Origin: Butyrivibrio sp.
GTDB taxonomy: Bacteria > Bacillota_A > Clostridia > Lachnospirales > Lachnospiraceae
DNA: 13,615 nt
Assembly: GCF_024699075.1 (NCBI RefSeq)
Contig: NZ_JAILQF010000263.1
Coordinates: forward strand, 1 to 13,615
Direction: 5' to 3'
This document shows positions 1-8,200 of this stretch, one piece after another (position 1 is the first letter of the stretch; each line of letters opens with the position of its first letter). The notes below the pieces were generated by a model. It had not been told where the DNA came from. It searched no databases and saw only the letters and a program-made list of their open reading frames with translations. A program made the position numbers and the translations under genes.

Positions 1-29
1 TCCATCCCAACATAAACTATAGTATTCAT
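1..29 (-). CDS. Partial transposase, IS110-family-like N-terminus (runs off the left edge)
   Basis: The minus strand has an AAAGGAGG ribosome site (complement of about 35-42) a few bases before an ATG at 29-27. The gene then reads MNTIVYVGM plus a partial codon compatible with Asp and leaves the window. A start of the form M-x-x-I-x-YVGMD is typical of IS110-family DEDD transposases, where this first Asp is the first acidic catalytic residue. That match to the family is from memory and rests on nine residues, so another protein with the same short start cannot be excluded. The strong ribosome site and the long structured non-coding stretch upstream suit an IS110 element, whose guide RNA is encoded in the non-coding end next to the gene. 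Confidence 0.55.
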
Positions 30-219
30 TGTGGCCTCCTTTTGTATGTGGTAATCCCTGTTACCTTGATTTTTCCCAATCTATAGATTACAGGTAAATC
101 CACGAATCTACAAACTGGAGGTCACTTCATATTGTCTAAAAATAAATTCGGATTAACGCATATATATGAATTGTATCACGAATACGCAGAAAAGTGAGAA
201 GGTTATAATTAATTTAAAC
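30..219 (-). other. Structured non-coding stretch upstream of the IS110-like gene; possible element end with guide-RNA region
   Basis: No ORF is credible here. Positions 61-66 (TTACCT) can pair with 92-97 (AGGTAA), and the loop between them contains the perfect 12-bp palindrome AATCTATAGATT at 78-89. The heptamer CACGAAT occurs at 101-107 and again at 177-183. In the IS621-like branch of IS110 the non-coding left end, just upstream of the transposase, is transcribed as a bridge RNA with guide loops. Position and orientation fit that arrangement, but the RNA itself is inference and the outer element boundary could not be located. Confidence 0.25.
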
Positions 220-305
220 AAAAAAGATAATCTCTTTGAGCTGCACCTCAAAGTCAGATCTAAAAGACTAACGATTTGAGGAAGATACAAAGAGATTACC
301 TTTTT
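220..305. terminator. Bidirectional terminator-like hairpin with alternative pairing
   Basis: TAATCTCTTTG (228-238) pairs perfectly with CAAAGAGATTA (288-298). Inside, CCTCAAA (246-252) pairs with TTTGAGG (275-281), and GTC/GAC (253-255/266-268) can extend that inner stem. On the minus strand the structure is followed by six T (220-225) and on the plus strand by five T (301-305), so it could end transcripts from either side, including dnaJ. A competing local hairpin, CTTTGAG (234-240) with CTCAAAG (247-253), uses part of both stems, so two mutually exclusive folds exist. The 49-nt interior is large for a simple terminator. Confidence 0.55.
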
Positions 306-345
306 ATAAATTTCTATTTATTTGTTTTTATAACGATGTAGCCAG

Positions 346-371
346 AAAACCCATTATATAAAGGTTATGGG
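346..371 (-). terminator. Weak terminator candidate just after dnaJ
   Basis: Downstream of dnaJ on the minus strand, CCCAT (371-367) pairs with ATGGG (354-350) and is followed by TTTTCT. The stem is only five base pairs, so this is a weak candidate. The larger hairpin at 220-305 may be the real end of the dnaJ transcript. Confidence 0.3.
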
Positions 372-392
372 AGTTCAGGATAGAGAGTTTTC

Positions 393-1436
393 TTAACCGG
401 CCAGCTTTTCAAATTCCTTAAGCTTATCGCAGGCTGCCTTTGAAAGATTCTTTGGTACTATAACTTCTATGGTTACGTACTGGTCACCGCTTTTATCCTT
501 TTGCCCCATTACTGGTACACCTTTGTTTTTAAGCCTTATCTTGCCACCTGAGGGCATTCCTTTTGGAACCTGACACATTACCTGGCCATAAATGGTATTT
601 ACTTTGATCTCGCCTCCAAAGACAGCAGTGGTAAATGGAACTTTCGCAACAGTATATATATCAGAGCCTTTTCTCTCAAATCCTTCTTTTGGTAAAATAT
701 GGACTCTCAGATACAGATCACCCGTTCTTTGACCCATCTTGTTACCTTTTCCTTTTAATCTGATGCTTTTGCCATCTTCTATGCCTGCAGGAATATGAAC
801 CTGCAAGGTAACAGTCTTGCCACTATCTTCTGATAGCTTTAATCTGCGCTCGGCACCAAAGGCGGCATCCTCAAAGGAAACATCAATATCTGAGTGGATA
901 TCGAGCATTTGGGAATCATTCGAATGATAATTGGGGGCATCTTCATAATAATATGAGCCATTTGCATAATCCCTATCATCAAAACCGCTGTCAAAGCCAT
1001 TTCCATTAAAACTGCTGTTATTAAAGCTGTCTCCATTAAAATGAAAATGGCTTTTACCAGAAGATCTTCTACCTCCAAACATGCTACCAAAGATATCTCC
1101 GAATATATCTTCCATATCCCCGGGATCACCTGAATAATTAGTATAATAGGTCCTGTATCCATTTGAATCAGAATATCCTGTTCCTTGATTTGAAGCGCCT
1201 GGACCTCCTGCTTCAAATGCATCGAAGCCATAGGTGTCATAGAGCTTTTTCTTCTCAGGATCGCTAAGGACAGAATATGCCTCGCCTATTTCTTCAAATT
1301 TCTTTTTAGATTTCTCATCTGCTCCTGCAGTATCCGGGTGATATTTTTTGGCAAGCTTTCTATAAGCCGACTTTATCTCCTTGTCGGTCGCATTTTTACT
1401 AATCCCCAGAACATCATAATAATCTCTTTTTGCCAT
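393..1436 (-). CDS. DnaJ-type co-chaperone, class B (no zinc finger)
   Basis: This 347-residue cytoplasmic Hsp40 should deliver unfolded clients to DnaK and stimulate its ATPase. A J domain occupies about residues 5-68, with the essential HPD at 33-35 and the usual DPEKKKLYD segment at 59-67. Next comes a Gly/Asn/Ser/Tyr/Asp-rich flexible region (about 72-175) in place of a normal G/F linker, then two C-terminal substrate-binding beta domains (about 176-255 and 256-333) with IPAGIEDG and [10 protein letters not shown] turns. The four CxxCxGxG zinc motifs of canonical DnaJ are absent, which makes this a CbpA/DnaJB-like protein. The symbol dnaJ alone would overstate it, because a full zinc-finger DnaJ probably exists elsewhere in the genome. 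The ATG is preceded on the minus strand by GGAAGGAGGC (1445-1454). It appears monocistronic, facing away from the pectinase gene; no CIRCE-type heat-shock operator was seen. Confidence 0.95.
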   Translation of the reverse strand: MAKRDYYDVLGISKNATDKEIKSAYRKLAKKYHPDTAGADEKSKKKFEEIGEAYSVLSDPEKKKLYDTYGFDAFEAGGPGASNQGTGYSDSNGYRTYYTNYSGDPGDMEDIFGDIFGSMFGGRRSSGKSHFHFNGDSFNNSSFNGNGFDSGFDDRDYANGSYYYEDAPNYHSNDSQMLDIHSDIDVSFEDAAFGAERRLKLSEDSGKTVTLQVHIPAGIEDGKSIRLKGKGNKMGQRTGDLYLRVHILPKEGFERKGSDIYTVAKVPFTTAVFGGEIKVNTIYGQVMCQVPKGMPSGGKIRLKNKGVPVMGQKDKSGDQYVTIEVIVPKNLSKAACDKLKEFEKLAG

Positions 1437-1482
1437 CCAGCATCGCCTCCTTCCGACAATGCTAATATTCTTTAATCAGTTA

Positions 1483-1512
1483 AATATCTTCAAGTCATTT
1501 AAAGTAAGTCAA
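1483..1512 (-). promoter_or_regulatory. Candidate sigma-A promoter for the DnaJ-like gene
   Basis: On the minus strand TTGACT (1512-1507) lies 18 bases before GATATT (1488-1483), about 47 bases upstream of the start codon. The -35 matches consensus at five of six positions and the -10 at four of six. Confidence 0.4.
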
Positions 1513-1573
1513 TGTAGAATTCATTTGGTACATGGCCTATTTCCTACAGAATCATTTTTATGAAAATTGCAGA

Positions 1574-1608
1574 AAAAGTATCTTCTCAAATATGCAATTA
1601 AGAAGATA
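1574..1608 (-). terminator. Terminator-like hairpin upstream of the dnaJ promoter
   Basis: TATCTTCT (1579-1586) and AGAAGATA (1601-1608) form an 8-bp stem with a 14-base loop. Read on the minus strand it is followed by CTTTTTCT (complement of 1571-1578). No gene lies immediately upstream on that strand, so it may insulate dnaJ or end a transcript through the 1811-2027 palindrome. Weak evidence. Confidence 0.3.
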
Positions 1609-1657
1609 TCTCAGCCTAATCACTACAAGTAAATTAATTTAAACCTCTTGTTACTTA

Positions 1658-1678
1658 TGTTCTATCACACATAGAACA
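1658..1678. promoter_or_regulatory. 7-bp inverted repeat, possible operator
   Basis: TGTTCTA (1658-1664) and TAGAACA (1672-1678) flank a 7-base spacer. Pairing can extend imperfectly outward to CTTG/CAAG near 1647 and 1688. No T-run follows, so a protein-binding site is as likely as an RNA hairpin. No regulator can be named. Confidence 0.3.
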
Positions 1679-1810
1679 ATAACTCAAGCATTAAACTCTT
1701 TTATATCTATTAAATTTTAGTGAAAAATTTTTCTTCTCACGAAAGAGGTAGCCCAAAAGAAAGGCATACAAAATACTCAAGCTGTATATAAAAAAATATC
1801 CATTGCGAAT

Positions 1811-2027
1811 TTGAATATCCGAGGCAGCCTATAAAGGATTTTCGCGTTCTTTAAGAATCTTATTTAATTCAAGAGCTGAATAGATGAAATTTTATATTCT
1901 GTTTGGGATCCACCTGTCTGAGCGTAAGCGAGTTTGGATCCCGGAATATAAAATTTCAGATATTAAGCCTTGAATTGTAAGATTCTTAAGACAAGAAAAA
2001 CCATTATAGGCTGCCTCGGATATTCAA
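1811..2027. repeat. Giant 217-bp palindrome (long hairpin or MITE-like element)
   Basis: The first 24 bases (1811-1834) are the exact reverse complement of the last 24 (2004-2027). Going inward, TTTTC (1839-1843) pairs with GAAAA (1995-1999). A 12-bp stretch (1851-1862 with 1978-1989) follows, then 8 bp (1866-1873 with 1969-1976). A 25-base stretch (1875-1899 with 1944-1968) has three mismatches, and GGGATCC (1905-1911) pairs with GGATCCC (1936-1942) to close a 24-base loop. About 80 base pairs form with few bulges. There is no ORF inside and no clear target-site duplication at its edges. It lies 205 bp before the pectinase start codon, so it could be part of that gene's 5' leader, or a non-autonomous mobile element inserted there. 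Mismatches scattered inside a perfect outer stem fit a selected or mobile structure. Confidence 0.9.
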
Positions 2028-2073
2028 TCCCAAAGGACAGTTTTTAATGAACAGCTTGAGTATTTTAAAAATA

Positions 2074-2101
2074 GCAATATCTGATAAAAGGTCGATATTG
2101 C
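2074..2101. promoter_or_regulatory. 8-bp inverted repeat in the pectinase leader
   Basis: GCAATATC (2074-2081) and GATATTGC (2094-2101) are perfect reverse complements with a 12-base spacer. It is either an operator or an RNA hairpin in the leader of the large gene. No matching regulator is visible in the window. Confidence 0.4.
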
Positions 2102-2163
2102 AAAGTCTTTGTGCCAATATGCATGGAAACAGATTCGCTTTACAATTTACAATTACAATTAAC

Positions 2164-2202
2164 GCAAGTTACCCATATATACCAATTGTATATATGACTT
2201 GC
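2164..2202 (+). promoter_or_regulatory. 15-bp hairpin just upstream of the pectinase ribosome site
   Basis: CATATATAC (2174-2182) pairs with GTATATATG (2188-2196) across a 5-base loop. GCAAGT (2164-2169) pairs with ACTTGC (2197-2202), leaving a 4-base bulge on the left side. The base of the stem is 17 bases before the ribosome site, so folding or protein binding here could affect translation or transcript stability. Confidence 0.5.
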
Positions 2203-2218
2203 AAACTAAATATCATAT

Positions 2219-2227
2219 GGGAGGGAG
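2219..2227 (+). promoter_or_regulatory. Ribosome binding site that fixes the GTG start of the pectinase
   Basis: GGGAGGGAG ends five bases before GTG at 2233. The reading frame stays open back to an ATG at 2047, which has a weaker AAAGGA (2032-2037) nine bases ahead. The GTG gives a clean signal peptide at the N-terminus, whereas the ATG would bury that signal under a 62-residue extension. The GTG is therefore preferred. Confidence 0.75.
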
Positions 2228-2232
2228 CAAGG

Positions 2233-5200
2233 GTGTTTAACAAAAAATGGGGTACCAGGCGCATTATGGCCATTATTATGTCCGTAATTGTGCTTGAACC
2301 AGTGGTTTTGTCGACCACGTCAACTGTTTCTTATGCAGAGGAGATGTCGGGCTCAGTAGATAGTAGTATAACTGGTGCATCAGATAGTTCCTCACAGGAT
2401 TCTTCTTCAAATGATGATTCTGAGAGTGATCAGAACACAAATCAGGATTCATCAGGCACAGGGGCGGGTAATGAAGAAGATGACGATTCTGCATCAGACA
2501 ATTCTTCTACAGCATCAACTATTGAGTCATCAAATGCAGATGATTCAACAACAAGTGGTTCAAATGATGATGAAAACAATTCTTCATCAAATGCATCAGC
2601 TGCAACTGCATCAACAGGAGATTCATCAGATGTTTCATCAAGTGCATCAACAGGCGATTCATCAGATGCTGCATCAAGCGCATCAACTGGTGATTCATCA
2701 GATGCAGCTTCAAGTGCTTCAACAGAGGCATCAACTTCAAAGACTAAAGGCGCAGTACTTGGCGCTACAAGAACAGTTTCACCGATGGAAGACCAGGGTG
2801 ATGATGGCTACGAGAACTTTACAAGTGATACTCAGGTGGCAGATTTTGTCTTTGGTACAGATGGAAATCTGACATCAGAAAGTGCTTATGATAGTGAAAA
2901 TGGCTATGGCTTTAGCGACGTAGACTATAATACTGATCCAACAGGGTGGTCAGGCGGCGTTTATTACGAAAGACAGGCCAATATCACAAGTGGAAGTTCA
3001 AACTATGTTTCTGATTCTGAAGACTATCTTGAAATAAAGTCAAAAGTCTGGACAGAAACAGAAAGTACAGGATACGGAGTATACACATATGAGAATACAT
3101 CAACACTTGATGTAGATCTTTATAATGCTGATTATAAAGTTGAAGTAACTCTTGTTAATCCTACAAGTTCTTCTTATACAGCTTCTTTAGAAGCAGAAGA
3201 TATAAGCCAGGTTACTGACATTACACTTTCAGCAGGTGCAGAATCCACATCGACTTATGAAGTCAGCCTTATTGACGGAACTTTAAATCTTAAGTTCCTT
3301 GCTGCAAGCTCTGCAACATCTATAGATGCTGCGGCAACTTCATCTGTTTATGTAAAGGAAGTTGTTATTACAAGACTTTCTACAGATAGTGCTTCTTCAA
3401 AGCCTATAATCTATGTTGCATCTGACTCAACTGTTCAGACCTATGATTCTTATTATTATCCTCAGACAGGATGGGGACAGACTTTCTACAACTGGTTTGG
3501 AGATCTTGTTGAGGAGAGAGAATCTGATAATGCTTCATTTTCTCAGGCACAGGTTTATGAGTCTGAGAATGCTACCATAGATAACCGCTCTATAGGTGGT
3601 CGTTCAAGTAAATCTTATGTTGAAGAGGGTAAGCTTGAAGATGTTCTTGAAGACATAAATCAGGGAGACTACCTCTTCATTCAGTGGGGACATAATGATG
3701 CTACAGCATCAAGACCTAACAGATATGTATCTACTTCAGATTTTTCCAAGTGGATCATGATGTATGTAAATGGTGCTTATCAAAGAGGTGCTACACCGGT
3801 ACTTGTAACACCTGTTTCAAGATACAGCTATACTTACGACTCAGATGGCAATCTTACCTGGAAGTCAGACTTTGAAAGTTATCGCCAGGTAATGATCGAG
3901 ATTGCAAATGAATATGATATTCCGATCATTGACCTTACGAGTCGTTCGGGAGACATCTGCGAAAGCTTTGGAGCAGAAGGTGCTAAAGCTCTTTTCCTTA
4001 CAGGTGTTGAAGCTGGTGATTATACAGAAGGCGCATATACAGGCGGATCTTCAGACTGTACACATCTTCAGTGGTATGGTGCATACAAGTTTTCTCAGGC
4101 AGTAGCACAGGGAATAGTTGATTATGCCAATAACACAGATAATGACTACAAGCTTGTAGATACCTGTAATGAACAGCTCGATGCTCTTGCATCCCTTGTA
4201 GAGATAGCAACTGCAACAGATGCTCCTTCTAAAGTTACAGGACTTGAAGTTACAAGTAAGGGCTCAACAAGCGTATCACTTGCATGGGAGAGTGCAGAAG
4301 GCGCAGAACTTTACTACATCTACAGAGCAGAGCTTTCAGATGGTGTAAGCGCAGATGATATTGATTTTTCTTCTTTGGAAAAATATTCTGTATCCTCCAA
4401 GTGCACCTATACAGATTCAAGCTGTGAAGCAGGTACAACATATGTATATGCAGTAGCAGCCTATAACAGCTACGGACTTGGAGATATATCAGAAAGCATT
4501 GAAGCTACAACCAAGACAGCTGGATACAAGTTTGACTTTAACTACAATTCATCTCCCACAATGGACGGATGGACAGGAGTAACACAGAGTCAGGCTTATA
4601 GTGAAGAAGCCGGATATGGCTGGATCAGCGCACCAGGCAATGGCCGTTACAGAAGTGGTAATGGTAAGGAAGATTCATCAGATATGGCTGATGACTTCTG
4701 CCTTGGAACAGGTGAATTTGCTGTAGATCTTCCAAACGGAAGCTATGAAGTTACAATCTATGCAGGAGATCTTCTTCCTGGTACAAGTACCATCAAGTGT
4801 GCTTATACAGCTGAAGGTGTATCTATAGGATCAATTGCATGTAAGCAGTCAATCGGTTCCTGCACAGCAACAGTAAGTGTAACAGATGGGCAGCTTAATA
4901 TAGTAGTAGGTGGTACCAATAATTACATTAATGGAATGACTATCACAAGTCTTCTTACAGCACCAGGTAACCTTACTATTACAGAGCTTTCATTTAGCGA
5001 TACAACTGCCTCATTCCTCTTTGCATTTAATACAGTAGAAGAGGCTGTAAGTTATAGTGTATATCAAAAGACAAGTTCAGATTCAGACTACAGCGTTGTT
5101 AAGACTTATACAGCAGATGAACTTGTGACTAATGACCTTGATTGCAGAGCCATGGTAGCAGATCTTGGCGAAACATATTCATACTATATGACCTGTACTA

Positions 5201-8200
5201 CAGCAGATGGTGTAGAGTCTCCTTCTAGTAATGTTGTTACAAAGGAGATGCTTGATTCATCAGTTCAGGTTCCAAGCGCTGTTGAAAATGTTGAATGTAC
5301 AAGTCCAAAAGAAGATGCAACAGAGCTTCAGAATAGTATAACTCTTTCCTGGGATGCCAATACCACTTCAGAAAAGGTTATCAAGTATGTGATCTACAGA
5401 AGTGAAAAGGCAGAAAGCGACAAGGCATTTAAAGAATTTACAAAGATTGGTACATCTACAACTACAACATTCACAGACTCCAAAGATGTAGCAACCAATA
5501 TTCATTATTATTACAAAGTGGCAGCAATGAACGCAGGCGGCATCGGCGAGATGTCAGATGTCTGCATCACTCCTATTGTCGGTAATCTTGTTGCAGGCGG
5601 TCTTGAAACATATTCTTCAAGACAGGTTGTTGCTATAAGCCTTTCAGGAAGTGCCGGAGCACAAACACATGTATCTGCTACTGATTCTGAAGGAAATGCT
5701 GTTACAAGCGGTGTATATCTTAGCTGGAGAGCTTATAAAGAAGATTTTAGTTCTAACAATCTTACAACTACATTTAACGTATATCGTAATGACGTAAGAA
5801 TCGCTACTAATATAAGCTCTACCAACTGTATTGATGAGGGCGGATCTTCCTCAGATGTTTACAGAGTTGTAGGCTCTAATGACAGCTCACTTGGACTTAA
5901 ATGCATAGGAACAGTCGTATGGGATGACCAGTACATTGAGCTTCAGCTTTCAAAGCCTGATGATCAGACAATGCCTGATGGAAGCACATGTACATATACA
6001 GCCAATGATATGTCAGTAGGCGATCTTGACGGTGATGGTGACCATGAACTTGTTGTTAAGTGGTATCCAAGTAATGCCAAGGATAACTCAGGTTCAGGCT
6101 ATACAGGTACAACATTCCTTGATGCTTATAATGTAGACTTTGCTAGTGGAAGCTGTGAACTCATGTGGAGAATAGACATGGGTATCAACATCCGTTCAGG
6201 TGCTCACTATACCCAGTTCCAGGTATGGGACTATGATGCTGACGGAGCCGCTGAGATAGCAGTTAAGACAGCTGATGGTACTACAACTTATGACAGCGAT
6301 CTTAATGAAACAGGTTATGTTGGAGCATGCTCTATGGCTGATCTTAATACCTCAGCTGTATCAGATGAAAACGATTATCGTAATTCATCAGGATATATTC
6401 TTGACGGACCTGAGTATTTTACAATGTTCAATGGTGAAGATGGTACGATCATTGATACAGTAGAATATACTCCTTCAAGAGGTACTGTATCTGCGTGGGG
6501 AGATGGCTATGGTAACAGAGTGGACAGATTCCTTTCATGTACAGCATATCTTAATGGAACAACACCATTTGCAGTATTCTGCAGAGGTTATTACACAAGA
6601 ACATGTCTTACAGCTTACTATCTGTCTACTGCAGATGATGGAACCCAGTCAATCGGAACATATTGGACATTTGATACCAACGATGCAGGTTCCCAGTACG
6701 AAAGTCAGGGCAACCACTCTGTAATAGTAGCTGACGTAGATGGCGATGACAAAGATGAGATAATCTATGGTTCACTTACACTTGATAATGATGGAAGCGT
6801 TCTGTATTCAACAGGTCTTGGACATGGTGATGCAGAGCACGTAAGTGATTTTATAGAATCTAACGATGGCCTTGAAGTTATGGATGTTCATGAGCATGAT
6901 GATGCAACCTATCATGTTGAGATTCATGATGCAGAAACAGGCGAGATCCTTTCAGGATACTATACAGGTAAAGATACAGGACGAGGCATGGCATCAGACA
7001 TTGATCCTACATCCAAGGGCGCTGAGTACTGGTCAATAGCAGATCCCAGCTACTCATCCAATGATGAGCCTTCCTGGAATTCAAGAAACGCAAGCGTATA
7101 TTCAGGAGAGTCAGGTGTTTATAATTCCAGCGATGAAGATGGATCCAATCTCATTGTACTCACAGAAGGAAGCACACCTGCTGTAAACTTCTGCCTGTAT
7201 TGGGACGGAGACCTTCTTGCTGAAATGCAGGATCATACCTTTGATTCTTCAGCATACGCTCCTCTTACAACAACTATAGAAAAATGGGATTATGAAAACG
7301 GAACATCCTATACCCTTTTTGAATCTTCAGAAGTACTTACATCAAATGGCACAAAGGGAAACCTTGGACTTGTAGGTGATATCCTTGGAGACTGGAGAGA
7401 TGAGATCATTGCAAGATGCGCAGATGATCCATCAAAGATCAGAATCTATTCAACAACAATTACTACTGACTATGTAATTCCATGTTCTCTCACAGACCTT
7501 CAGTACAGAGAAGCAATTGCATGGCAGAATGTAGGCTACAATCAGCCTGCACACACAAGCTATCTTATTTCAAATGGCCTTATAACTTCTTCACTTTCGG
7601 AAGGCGATGTAACAGCAGACAGTATAGAAGTTCTTTTTACAGAGGCTTGTGACGGTGCTACATACGGACATGATGTTGAAGGCTATAGCGTTTACAGAGC
7701 AGATGTAACTACAGATTCTGAGGGAAAAGAACTTGTAGGCGACTATGAAAAGCTTGAAGAAATAGACATTGACGATCTTCAGAAAGGCTCTGCAGACGGA
7801 TCATCATCTAAAGATTCTGACAGCTCAGAGTCAGACCCTGTATATCTTAAGTTTGACTTTGGATCAGGAGACGTAGAAGATGGCTATACACAGGTACTTG
7901 CAGATACAGCTTACAGTACATCTTCAGGATATGGATTTAGCCAGGATACTTTGGACACAGTTGCACTCTCTAACAAGACATACAAGACCTGGAATGACGA
8001 GGACAATGCAGCACTACTAAATGATTCTGTATTTGGCTGGATCCAGAATGGAAGTGCAGAATTCGATGTAGATCTTCCGGATGGAACCTATGAAGTAACA
8101 TATATTGTTGCAAACGGATCAGGCGCTTATTATCAGGAAGTGTCTCTTGAAGGAACAGTGGTATCTACAACTTCAAATTTCAGACACGGAAGAACAGATA

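Noticed and set aside
393..1436. Canonical zinc-finger DnaJ
   Set aside because: No CxxCxGxG motifs are present between the J domain and the C-terminal domains.
1811..2027. Ordinary rho-independent terminator
   Set aside because: The hairpin is about 80 bp with a 24-base loop and no T-run at either end, and no gene upstream requires it.
2375..2872. 165-codon plus-strand ORF inside the N-terminal linker
   Set aside because: It is a frame shadow of the Ser/Asp repeats, giving His/Gln/Met-rich nonsense, and lies wholly within the pectinase gene.
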